From JBALVO01 sp036961445 (GTDB lineage Bacteria > Pseudomonadota > Gammaproteobacteria > Pseudomonadales > Halieaceae): a stretch of 22,651 bases of DNA. Below the pieces are notes generated by a model. That model made no database searches. It was not told the DNA's origin and saw only the letters and a list, made by a program, of their open reading frames with translations. The DNA is taken from NCBI GenBank assembly GCA_036961445.1, contig JBALVO010000057.1:1-22651 (forward strand). Direction: 5' to 3'. The position numbers and the translations under genes are program-made. This document shows, piece after piece, positions 15,724-22,651 of the stretch; positions within the stretch are counted from its first letter, which is position 1; each line of letters opens with the position of its first letter.

Positions 15724-16431
15724 TCACGCGCCAGGAAAAAGCGACTTCCTCTGATTATACGCCGCAATAGCGCCCTTCACTGCCTCCTCGTCATACTCTT
15801 GCAAGCCGCTGAGCAACATATGCTTCTTACCTCGTCCGACTATTTTTCCACCATCCTTAAAATTGAAGGCCAACAAGACACTGCCACGCTTACCATTGAT
15901 CTCCAGCTCGTTGCGATCTATCTCTAAAGTGGGAGACTCAATATTCAGCGTATCCAGGTCAATGGTCATACTCTGGTAGATAACCATGGGGCGATCAGGA
16001 TTAATCATCCTGTTTTGTTCTGCGAGCAGGGGCACGAGAATATGGGGGAAGGTATGCCCGGAGAACTGCACGTAGTCCTGCGTCAAACTCTCAATCATGG
16101 ATTCATCAACAGAATTATCGCCTGAGCGATGAATCGTCAGATACTCGCGGCCATTGGTGTCGTTAATATGCAGATCCGTGGATGCCTGTGGTAATACCAG
16201 CTCTATACCTTCCACCACCATGCCGGAAAAGATGAACTCCATGTGCTGGTTAATACCATAGCGAGACAGAATGATAGAAAACAACAGGTCACCCGGGATG
16301 CAAAAGCGCTTGGCGTCTGCATCGTGCAGGGGATTAAAATCATCAGCCACACGCTTGGCAAAATTACTCCCCTGCTCTCTGGTAAAGTTCAGATTACCGT
16401 TGTGTTCGTTAAAATATTCATCGATAAACAT
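15724..16431 (-). CDS. DUF3581-family protein
   Basis: 235 aa from the ATG at 16431; a GTG at 16467 would add 12 residues, and neither start has a clear ribosome-binding site. The shorter form is chosen because the family, as I recall it, begins close to MF(I/L)DEY. Landmarks are FTREQGSNFAKRVADDFNPLHDADAKRF followed by CIPGDLLFSIILSRYG, given here in parts; the ADDFNPLH and PGDLLF phrases resemble the hot-dog fold of MaoC-like hydratases, but no catalytic role is established. No signal peptide, so probably cytoplasmic. It lies directly downstream of the phosphopantetheinyl transferase and upstream of the FG-GAP lipoprotein on the same strand. Confidence 0.8.
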   Translation of the reverse strand: MFIDEYFNEHNGNLNFTREQGSNFAKRVADDFNPLHDADAKRFCIPGDLLFSIILSRYGINQHMEFIFSGMVVEGIELVLPQASTDLHINDTNGREYLTIHRSGDNSVDESMIESLTQDYVQFSGHTFPHILVPLLAEQNRMINPDRPMVIYQSMTIDLDTLNIESPTLEIDRNELEINGKRGSVLLAFNFKDGGKIVGRGKKHMLLSGLQEYDEEAVKGAIAAYNQRKSLFPGA

Positions 16432-16484
16432 GGTCTGATTGAGTAACCGCTTGCTGCTTTGGGACACGCAGTTTAACAGGAAAT

Positions 16485-17246
16485 TCAGGCGTTCGTATTG
16501 AACACTTCTGTAGCTTCGGAGGCAGCCAGCAGTGAGGGCGACGGCACGCCTTCGCCATATTCAGCGGAGCTGGGCATCATTGGATAAAAGTGTACGCGGG
16601 GTCTGGTATTGCCTGGGCGCAACCAGCTAATTGCCAGACGATAACCCGGCACCGGCTGGAACAGACAATAATAGTAAGGGGGGCCAGAGGTCAACGGAGA
16701 CTCCACAATACGCTGTACCCGTTGCTCATTGCCCTCGCCAGACGAGTTGTGCAACTTGAATCCGCAGTTTTCAAGTTCCAGACCCAGGGCGCTCCCACTG
16801 GCTTTAATCCTGGCCTCCTTGAGCGTCCAGTAGTCGTAAAACAACCCCACTTGCTGTGCTTGGTCACAACGCGCCAGGCAGGTAACTTCCTCGGGTTGGA
16901 AAAAACGCCGCGCCAGTTTCATCACGTCGCGATCCGCCTCGCAATACTCAAGGTCAACACCAATCGGCGTACCGCCGGTTACCGCGCACGCCAGCCAATC
17001 ACCGCTATCACTAAGATTGAAGTCCAAAGGCAATGGCGAAACTGCCAGCGCAGGTTTACCCTGCGTGCCCACGGTAAACTTCCAGTCAGCTGACTCCACC
17101 GGTGCATAGCGCGATAAAACACTGCGTTTGAATTGATCTGAATCGATGACGGCTGCACTGGGGCGCAACCAAATATGCACGTCCTGCGGACCCAGGCAAA
17201 GAAGCTCTCTAGAGACGCTGAATGCTCTTGCCAACGATACGGTCAC
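16485..17246 (-). CDS. Sfp-type 4'-phosphopantetheinyl transferase
   Basis: Transfers the phosphopantetheine arm of CoA to a serine of an acyl- or peptidyl-carrier protein. About 253 aa from a GTG at 17246 with GGAA about 6 nt upstream; the longest open frame starts at 17345 but would overlap the oxygenase gene by 137 bp, while this start overlaps by 38 bp. Family motifs are present: GKPAL, NLSDSGDWLACAV, GVDLE with metal-binding Asp98 and Glu100, RRFFQPEEV and WTLKEARIKASGSALGLE with Lys143-Glu144. The C-terminal 40 residues are poorly conserved and proline/serine-rich. No carrier protein, polyketide or peptide synthetase gene is visible in the window. The start is the least certain part. 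Confidence 0.9.
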   Translation of the reverse strand: MTVSLARAFSVSRELLCLGPQDVHIWLRPSAAVIDSDQFKRSVLSRYAPVESADWKFTVGTQGKPALAVSPLPLDFNLSDSGDWLACAVTGGTPIGVDLEYCEADRDVMKLARRFFQPEEVTCLARCDQAQQVGLFYDYWTLKEARIKASGSALGLELENCGFKLHNSSGEGNEQRVQRIVESPLTSGPPYYYCLFQPVPGYRLAISWLRPGNTRPRVHFYPMMPSSAEYGEGVPSPSLLAASEATEVFNTNA

Positions 17247-17925
17247 GTATTTTCCAGAACAGTTTGTCGGGATTAACCACCACGATAAATATGCGGCGCA
17301 GACGATCTTCGGGACAATTAATCGGGTGTACCGCATGCCATGCATGATCCGTACGCAGCATCAACGAGCTGTAGTTGCCCAGGGAATCGCACTCTATAGC
17401 CTTGTCGAACTGATCCATATCAGGTGCGGAATCATAACTCAGGCGCCCACCGTCATCGAGCACCAGGGTCGAGCCACCCCAAGCGGGATCCCAGTCATCT
17501 TTGGAGTTAAAGTAAAACAGGTGCGAACCGTGTTCGCGGCGAGCGTCACAATGCGGGGACACGTCAGCGCCACTTGGCGTGTAGTGCCAATGGAAACGAA
17601 ACTCCACTTTCTTTGCACACAATAAACGTTCGATTTCCTTACGGTAGGCATCGCTGCGCAGCTCGTCGATGAACTCTTGCCACGGCTGTGGCACGCTCAT
17701 ATCAGGCGTGTACTCCAGTGAATAGCGATCGTGCGGTGCTTGCCCGGCGCGCCGTTCATAACCGAATTTTTGATCGAACATATCCAGCGGTGGCATATTC
17801 GCCAGCAAATCCTGGAATCCGGACTCAGTCAGCACACCCTCGGTGTTGAAGTAAGGGTAGGGCTTGATGGACAGAAAGTCCTCTAGCTGCAGGTTACGAA
17901 GTTTATCTATGTCGATGTATTTCAT
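17209..17925 (-). CDS. 2-oxoglutarate/Fe(II)-dependent oxygenase
   Basis: 238 aa, no signal peptide. A 2OG-Fe(II) dioxygenase of the prolyl-4-hydroxylase-like superfamily: the iron triad is H125-x-D127 in SPHCDARR and His197 in DHAWHAVHP, with Arg210/Arg211 placed to bind the 2-oxoglutarate carboxylate; the jelly-roll strands HLFYFN, WGGSTLVL and RRIFIVVVN fit. It would hydroxylate a small molecule, sugar or protein side chain; the substrate is unknown. Its ATG overlaps the stop of the upstream glycosyltransferase gene in an ATGA, which implies translational coupling, and its 3' end overlaps the phosphopantetheinyl transferase gene. Confidence 0.85.
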   Translation of the reverse strand: MKYIDIDKLRNLQLEDFLSIKPYPYFNTEGVLTESGFQDLLANMPPLDMFDQKFGYERRAGQAPHDRYSLEYTPDMSVPQPWQEFIDELRSDAYRKEIERLLCAKKVEFRFHWHYTPSGADVSPHCDARREHGSHLFYFNSKDDWDPAWGGSTLVLDDGGRLSYDSAPDMDQFDKAIECDSLGNYSSLMLRTDHAWHAVHPINCPEDRLRRIFIVVVNPDKLFWKIRDRIVGKSIQRL

Positions 17926-18833
17926 GCGGCTTTCATTTCCAGTTTAGGCGTGCGCTGCAATACCTCAAAGGCATCGCGGCGCACATGGTTCTTGCTGATC
18001 TCATCACGCACCAGGTCTTCGCTGACGTGGCCGGATTCAATACATTCCTTGAGCAGCCCAAAGAAAAAATTCTCCTGCTGTTTGTCCGGGTGCTGCTGGT
18101 AGCGACCCAACAACCCATACTCACCAAAGACCTTGGCTCTCAGACGATTGGCAGATGCCAACAGCGGCTTGTTTTTGAACTTATTGGCGGGGGTGTAATC
18201 GACAGGTAGGCCCGTTTTCCAGGGTTGGGTCTTGCGCTTGGTGTTGTGCAGTAACCGTGTATTTGCATCCAGATGATCAAAATCATTCCAGCAATCTTCG
18301 AGGTAGCCGATATTAGCGGGGTCCTCGTAGGCCAGCACCATCCACTCTTTGTAGTCCTTCTCCGAACGAAACAGCTGGTCAAACTCCTTTTCTGCATCCC
18401 AGTGCCGTAAACGGGAACAGTCCATCAGCATGACGCTGGTCGCTACCTGTGTTTCTTTTTCCGTTTTTCCGGAACGGTGGCGGCCCATAACGGCGGCATC
18501 GCCCATATCGCGATCAAAAAGTTCATAGACATCGCCCGCCGCAAAGACATCGGGGTCAGTAACCACCGCACGGCCCTGCCAGTTCATTAACTTCGGGGGC
18601 AAAAAGCGCAGCGGAGTGAAGGACTGCAGGTCAGCCATATGCCAAACTCGTGAGGTGCCGCCACGCAGGAAGGTCTGGCCCTCCTTCGCGCTCAGATAAG
18701 GGTAATCACGGGTATGGATAAACTTAACATCAAACTTGTCCGCGTTCGGCGAATTACGACGATAGGAATATTCCGCCACCAGAGCTCCCAGCCACTGGCG
18801 TTCATTGGTATGAATGAACACACACTTGTCCAT
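17922..18833 (-). CDS. Putative GT-A glycosyltransferase
   Basis: 303 aa. The sequence resembles a nucleotide-sugar transferase of GT-A fold: the N terminus begins with a beta strand and CVFIHTNER, there is a DPD motif (Asp93-Pro-Asp95) inside VVTDPDVFAAGDVYELFD, the typical place for the metal-binding DxD, and a late RLLHNTKRKTQPWKTG that recalls the His/Pro-Trp region of GT8-like enzymes. No signal peptide or membrane helix is seen, so it probably works at the cytoplasmic face. The start codon shares one base with the sulfotransferase stop (TAATG) and its own stop overlaps the oxygenase start, so the three are coupled. The family call is moderate; donor and acceptor are unknown. Confidence 0.6.
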   Translation of the reverse strand: MDKCVFIHTNERQWLGALVAEYSYRRNSPNADKFDVKFIHTRDYPYLSAKEGQTFLRGGTSRVWHMADLQSFTPLRFLPPKLMNWQGRAVVTDPDVFAAGDVYELFDRDMGDAAVMGRHRSGKTEKETQVATSVMLMDCSRLRHWDAEKEFDQLFRSEKDYKEWMVLAYEDPANIGYLEDCWNDFDHLDANTRLLHNTKRKTQPWKTGLPVDYTPANKFKNKPLLASANRLRAKVFGEYGLLGRYQQHPDKQQENFFFGLLKECIESGHVSEDLVRDEISKNHVRRDAFEVLQRTPKLEMKAA

Positions 18834-19759
18834 TAGCTGGCCTCTTTTATCTCAGCGGCGGTATAGCCGAAGGCAGGTATCAATGCAGAATCTACCATAG
18901 CGTCCAGCTCCGCTACTTGATCATCGTCAAAATAATCACGGTAGCCGCCTACTTTGGCTTTGCGCACCTTAAATGTGTTGGGGTCGTTAACGTCCTTGGC
19001 CTGAACCCGACTGCCACTGCGCCAGAAATAGTTTTCCTGCTCTTTCTTGCGCAGGTTCTCCACAGAGGCAAAATCAGCTGTGTCCTTGAGAAATTCCTCG
19101 TTCACCTCCAGGCCAAGGAATTGCACAATCCTGGCCATTTCCTGCTCCGGTTGCGCGCGCAGATCCTCATAGCGCACTACCAGCAAGTTGTTGATTTTCG
19201 GTAACTCGGTGACCCAGTTGTTCATGAATTCGATGATATGGGGAAGTCCCTGGTTCTCGTCCTTAACAAAGTCATAAACCGAAATATCCGCCTCATGCGC
19301 CGGATATTTGTTCATTGCCTTTTTTTCCGGGCGCATACGGTACTTCCACTGGAAAAACTGTGATACCGCTACATCCAACGGATTACGTACTAGTAACACC
19401 GTCTTCTTGTCATAAAAGTCTTTTTTGGAATCCACGTTCCCGGTGAAGCCACGCAGGTAGTTGTCATGGGTGAAGAAAATTTTGGGGATATCTTTATTCA
19501 AGCGGGTGTAGTTATCAAAGCCCATCAGGATGTTATCCGGTAGCTTGTAAACCAGCTGGTAGTATCGGGAAATCATCACACGCACCCAGGTACGCCCACT
19601 CTTACCGTAAGAAGCGAAGATGTACTGACAACGATTGTATTTCCAGAATTCTTCGCGCCCACGGCGCCAACGCTGCAAGTCGTGGGCTTTATCTTCCGGT
19701 AAAAATACCGAAATCGCACGTACCAACCATTTGATCAGCCGCTTGATAATCATATGCAT
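18833..19759 (-). CDS. Sulfotransferase
   Basis: 308 aa from the ATG at 19759, preceded by GGGGAA with 5-nt spacing. Transfers sulfate from PAPS to a hydroxyl or amine. The 5'-phosphosulfate loop is SYGKSGRTW (Lys53), the 3'-phosphate site is VLLVRNPLDVAVSQ (Arg125, Ser133), His98 in FFTHDN is a candidate base, and a late KVRKAKVGGYRDYF matches the RKG-containing loop. A short amphipathic or hydrophobic N terminus (about 8-20) may attach it to the membrane. It is the first gene of the minus-strand set with glycosyltransferase and oxygenase, so a sulfated glycan or lipid-linked product is plausible. The acceptor is unknown. Confidence 0.92.
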   Translation of the reverse strand: MHMIIKRLIKWLVRAISVFLPEDKAHDLQRWRRGREEFWKYNRCQYIFASYGKSGRTWVRVMISRYYQLVYKLPDNILMGFDNYTRLNKDIPKIFFTHDNYLRGFTGNVDSKKDFYDKKTVLLVRNPLDVAVSQFFQWKYRMRPEKKAMNKYPAHEADISVYDFVKDENQGLPHIIEFMNNWVTELPKINNLLVVRYEDLRAQPEQEMARIVQFLGLEVNEEFLKDTADFASVENLRKKEQENYFWRSGSRVQAKDVNDPNTFKVRKAKVGGYRDYFDDDQVAELDAMVDSALIPAFGYTAAEIKEAS

Positions 19760-19878
19760 ATGAATTCCCCAGGTCAGGGCGAGTTAATCGACGAAGGGTA
19801 TAGGATGATTGGGTCATTCTCAAGATTGTGTGGTATTTTTAACGGCTTTCGTTGGCCGCTCATAAGTACCTGATATTT
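19760..19878. promoter_or_regulatory. Divergent promoter region between sulfotransferase and O-antigen-ligase-like genes
   Basis: This 119-bp spacer must drive at least one of the two divergent gene sets. On the minus strand TTGAGA (19823-19818) lies 15 bp before TATACC (19802-19797), a short-spaced and weak match to a sigma70 promoter. No clear plus-strand promoter or operator was recognised. Confidence 0.3.
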
Positions 19879-21054
19879 ATGGAATTGAGTAATCTTCGCA
19901 GGTTCCTGCTAGACAGGGGCATGGTGTACTTTTACGCCATTTTTGTAGCCGGATACTTCCTGCTACCAATGGCATCGGGTCATCGCCAGCTGTACTATGT
20001 GCTGGTCATGCCTGCGGTGTTGTTGTTATGGCGTGAGCTGTTGGCTTTTTATCGCGGTAATTTCCTGTCCTCATTACTGCTGTTGTACGCAACCTATATG
20101 TTGATCACCCTGCTATGGACCGCGGACTTTAGCGCCGAAGAAGCGGGGCGCACAGCAGGCTATAGCCTGGCGCTGTTAACGTTTTGTTTCATCAGCGGCT
20201 ACCTGTGGGTCGCACAGGGTCCATGGATGGATACATTGGCTCATCGCTTACTCTACCTGGCCGCAGCGGCGGCCGCCGTATCAATTGTGGCCTGGTATAC
20301 GACTCACCCATTCCCTGAGTCTCGCGTCATTCCGCTGGGCGTTATGCACCACGAGAACAAGGCATCCTGTGCCTATGGCCTATTTTTGGTGTTGTGCACA
20401 CATTATTTGTTTAGCGAGCGCGGGCGCGACAACAAAATAACCTATTTCGCACTCGGCCTCGTGTTATTGAGCATGGTTCTGTTGACTCAATCTCGCACCG
20501 CACTGGCCGCAGTCAGTGTCGCCCTGGTGACGCTGATAGGCTATCGAGCGCTGGGCTTGCTAGCAGTGGGCGCCGCTGCGAGCTGGGCGCTACTCGCCGC
20601 CAACACGGCATTATGGCAGAGTCGGGTGATGACTTTCTCATTCCGGCCCGGCATTTGGGAACAAGTGCTATTGAACATGGACGGCTACTGGTGGTTTGGC
20701 CACGGTTATTTGATGAGCCCCCGGGTAGCCGCCTACGACAAGGTCTTCGATCATGCCCACAATGGCTACCTGGCCAGCTTACGAGATGGTGGCATCATCG
20801 GGTTGCTTTTGTTGTTGGCGATACTCGGTACTGCCGGATTATGGGCGTGGCGCCTGTACCGCCAGGATGGGGAACGAATTTACATGGCGCTACTCCTATA
20901 CGGGGTGACCGCCATTACCATGGATTTTGATCGACTGCTGGTACACCCCAAAGAGCTTTGGCTATTTTTCTGGCTGCCCGTGGCACTGATAATGGCAGTC
21001 TATGCGAAACGTGACGATCCTAAACGGGTCCGCTACCATGGCCAAACATCATGA
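19879..21054 (+). CDS. O-antigen ligase / Wzy-family membrane protein
   Basis: 391 aa from the ATG at 19879; a TTG at 19852 would add nine residues and no start has a good ribosome-binding site. About ten transmembrane helices are visible, with the family's large periplasmic loop before the last ones. Landmarks: TQSRTALAA (Arg206), SFRPGIWEQVL (Arg256) and FDHAHNGYLASLRDGGIIGL with His294-Asn295, matching the HNxxL...GxxG signature of the WaaL/Wzy_C superfamily. These proteins join or polymerise lipid-carried glycans on the periplasmic side of the inner membrane. Ligase versus polymerase cannot be decided here. The stop overlaps the next start as ATGA. It diverges from the sulfotransferase set. 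Confidence 0.87.
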   Translation: MELSNLRRFLLDRGMVYFYAIFVAGYFLLPMASGHRQLYYVLVMPAVLLLWRELLAFYRGNFLSSLLLLYATYMLITLLWTADFSAEEAGRTAGYSLALLTFCFISGYLWVAQGPWMDTLAHRLLYLAAAAAAVSIVAWYTTHPFPESRVIPLGVMHHENKASCAYGLFLVLCTHYLFSERGRDNKITYFALGLVLLSMVLLTQSRTALAAVSVALVTLIGYRALGLLAVGAAASWALLAANTALWQSRVMTFSFRPGIWEQVLLNMDGYWWFGHGYLMSPRVAAYDKVFDHAHNGYLASLRDGGIIGLLLLLAILGTAGLWAWRLYRQDGERIYMALLLYGVTAITMDFDRLLVHPKELWLFFWLPVALIMAVYAKRDDPKRVRYHGQTS

Positions 21055-21905
21055 AATACCGATATGACAGCGCTCTAGTCACCCTATGTCTTGCCCTCAT
21101 ACTGGGTGGCAGCTTTATGGGCGTTAACGCCTCTGCTGATGAGACCACTCCAGCCCTGCCACTATGGCAATCACTGGAATTCGAACAGAAGGCGTTTTGG
21201 GCTACTGCGCGATCCCGAATTGAAATCAACCAGGACGCAAACAACCAGAAACAATGGCAATTGACTGCCATCAGCTCGGTAGCCAGTAATTTCGAAAAGG
21301 TGGAAATTAACTTTAATGCGCAAAGCGGGCAGCTCTGCTATCGCTCTCGTGAGGGCCGGGGCAAGGGCCAGCGCTATAAATCCTATGATTACCTGGAAGG
21401 GTATATCCTGCGAGACCGCAGAGAACCCGGCACTGTCGCTGACCAGCCAGCGGCGCAATGGCCGCTAAGTAACAGTCAGAAAATACCCTACCCGGAGCTT
21501 GCCAAGGGCATGATAATCACCGATGCCTATGCATTGTTATTGCTGGCAGACCGTTTCCGGGCTGGGTCAGAAGATGCCACTGAGGTGGTGATACATACTG
21601 ACTACAATTTTTATCGGGTCACTATAACCCGTAGCGCAGGCATTCCCATTAACGTCGATTATCAGATTACCGGTGCTGAAGGTGTTGCCGGCACACGTGA
21701 GACACGTGGTGTGACAATGCAGGCAAAACCCTTGGGAGCGCTGGCAGAAAAACCGGATTTCAGCCTACTGGGATTACATGGCAGAATTACACTGCTGTTT
21801 GACGCCGACTCCGGACTGCCCGTGCAATTGCGTGGTACAGCGCCGAAACTGGGTGCCACTGAAATCAACCTCAAGAGTGCCACGTTAAGGATCGGCAAAG
21901 AATGA
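21051..21905 (+). CDS. Exported protein of unknown function
   Basis: 284 aa. A clear signal peptide (hydrophobic ALVTLCLALILGGSFMGV, cleavage after ASA near residue 29) places the rest in the periplasm or outer membrane. The mature part has alternating strand-like segments (KQWQLTAISSVASNFEKVE, RVTITRSAGIPINVDYQITG) ending in LPVQLRGTAPKLGATEINL. The overall pattern loosely recalls DUF3108-like periplasmic proteins, but no diagnostic motif was recognised and I assign no function. ATGA overlaps link it to the O-antigen-ligase-like gene before it and the lipid kinase after it, so it is likely to act in the same envelope process. Confidence 0.8.
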   Translation: MKYRYDSALVTLCLALILGGSFMGVNASADETTPALPLWQSLEFEQKAFWATARSRIEINQDANNQKQWQLTAISSVASNFEKVEINFNAQSGQLCYRSREGRGKGQRYKSYDYLEGYILRDRREPGTVADQPAAQWPLSNSQKIPYPELAKGMIITDAYALLLLADRFRAGSEDATEVVIHTDYNFYRVTITRSAGIPINVDYQITGAEGVAGTRETRGVTMQAKPLGALAEKPDFSLLGLHGRITLLFDADSGLPVQLRGTAPKLGATEINLKSATLRIGKE

Positions 21906-22651
21906 AGCCCGGTAGCGCTTCTATAGGCCTGATCAGCAATCCGGGCAGCGGGCACAATCGCGACCAATTCGAACGTATCAAATTGCGCATTGCGCAATCA
22001 TCACAAATCCACCATATCGTCACACAAAGTCCGGATGATATTACGCCCGCGTTGCAGGAATTGGCCGCTCGCAATATCACAGTACTGGGCATCAATGGCG
22101 GCGATGGCACTGCATCATGTGTCCTGGGCACACTATTGGAATCAGGCCTGTTCGCAACACCACCGTTGATTGCGCTACTGCCCGGCGGCACCGCCAACAT
22201 GAATGCCGGCGACATAGGCATCAGCGGTTCCCTGCTCAAAGCAACGTCACGCTTTTGTCATTGGAGTGACAATAGCGGAGGCAAATCGAAACAAGTTAGC
22301 AATAAAGTCGCCCGGCGCGCCCTGCTGCGCGTCGTGACAGAGCCAGACGGGCCTGCGCAATACGGCATGTTCCTGGGAGCCGGTGCCATAATCCAGGGCA
22401 CTGAGTACGCACACAAGGAGATCCACTCGCGCGGCTTGCGCGATGATATCAGCCTGGCATTGAGCACCTTACGCACCGTTTGGGGCGTGCTGCGCAATGA
22501 CCCTGCATTTAACCAGCCGGTTACTATTGCCCTGTCCATGGACAGCGCCGCTACAGTGCCCCACAATACGCTTATCCTGGCGATCAGCACATTGCGGCGC
22601 CTGGCCTTTGGCATGCGCCCCTTTTGGGGTCAGGAGCAGGGTCCTGTGCGC
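21902..22651 (+). CDS. Diacylglycerol/lipid kinase family protein (partial at 3' end)
   Basis: 250 codons are visible without a stop before the window ends. The ATG at 21902 overlaps the preceding stop (ATGA). The DAGK catalytic domain is marked by ISNPGSG (residues 11-17), GINGGDGT (63-70) and LPGGTANMNA (93-102), the nucleotide-binding signatures shared by YegS, bacterial diacylglycerol kinase DgkB and ceramide/sphingosine kinases. It would phosphorylate a lipid such as diacylglycerol with ATP at the cytoplasmic face. With an O-antigen-ligase-like protein in the same operon, recycling of a lipid released during glycan transfer is a possible role. The family call is secure; the lipid substrate is not. 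Confidence 0.92.
   Translation, partial: MKPGSASIGLISNPGSGHNRDQFERIKLRIAQSSQIHHIVTQSPDDITPALQELAARNITVLGINGGDGTASCVLGTLLESGLFATPPLIALLPGGTANMNAGDIGISGSLLKATSRFCHWSDNSGGKSKQVSNKVARRALLRVVTEPDGPAQYGMFLGAGAIIQGTEYAHKEIHSRGLRDDISLALSTLRTVWGVLRNDPAFNQPVTIALSMDSAATVPHNTLILAISTLRRLAFGMRPFWGQEQGPVR

Noticed and set aside
16590..17093. 167-codon open frame on the plus strand
   Set aside because: Shadow of the phosphopantetheinyl transferase gene, whose motifs are clear on the other strand.
17247..17345. N-terminal extension of the phosphopantetheinyl transferase
   Set aside because: Would lie inside the oxygenase gene and encodes an atypical hydrophobic stretch not seen in this family.
1..22651. tRNA/rRNA genes, CRISPR arrays, transposons, phage or toxin-antitoxin genes
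   Set aside because: Looked for clover-leaf-like segments, regularly spaced repeats, transposase motifs and small gene pairs; none was convincing.

Overview
The window looks like draft-assembly DNA from a free-living, probably marine gammaproteobacterium. Reasons: glutamate decarboxylase very close to the enterobacterial GadB type, DUF3581- and DUF3014-family proteins typical of this class, a TAXI-type binding protein, and a sulfotransferase/O-antigen-ligase envelope region. The genus cannot be fixed from the sequence alone. A run of exactly 100 N (14599-14698) is a scaffold join of unknown true length.

Region A (1-9568, + strand) has six genes in one direction: the C-terminal part of an AspT-type amino-acid antiporter, a secreted glutaminase A, glutamate decarboxylase, a 912-residue AsmA-like envelope protein, an exported endonuclease/exonuclease/phosphatase-fold hydrolase and a phospholipase-D-family lipoprotein. 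The first three can be read as a pathway: glutamine is deamidated outside the cytoplasm, glutamate enters by exchange, it is decarboxylated with uptake of a proton, and GABA leaves. The unusual point is that an AspT-type exchanger stands where GadC is normally found. The last three genes point to the envelope and lipids. A perfect 14-bp hairpin separates glutaminase from decarboxylase.

Region B (9586-14542) has a DUF3014 membrane protein and a serine-racemase-type PLP ammonia-lyase on the minus strand. Divergent from them are a class III aminotransferase and a TAXI-domain protein anchored by membrane segments at both ends. The 320-bp divergent spacer carries a plausible sigma70 promoter and a leader of about 200 nt with several alternative stems.

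Region C (14539-19759, minus strand) is a tightly packed set read in the order sulfotransferase, putative GT-A glycosyltransferase, 2OG-Fe(II) oxygenase, Sfp-type phosphopantetheinyl transferase, DUF3581 protein and FG-GAP/VCBS lipoprotein (interrupted by the N gap). Region D (19879-22651, + strand) diverges from it: O-antigen-ligase-like polymerase/ligase, an exported protein of unknown function and a diacylglycerol-kinase-family lipid kinase cut by the window end, joined by two ATGA overlaps. Regions C and D together suggest surface glycan/lipid synthesis and tailoring, with sulfation and hydroxylation as possible decorations. No tRNA, rRNA, CRISPR array, insertion sequence or prophage gene was seen.
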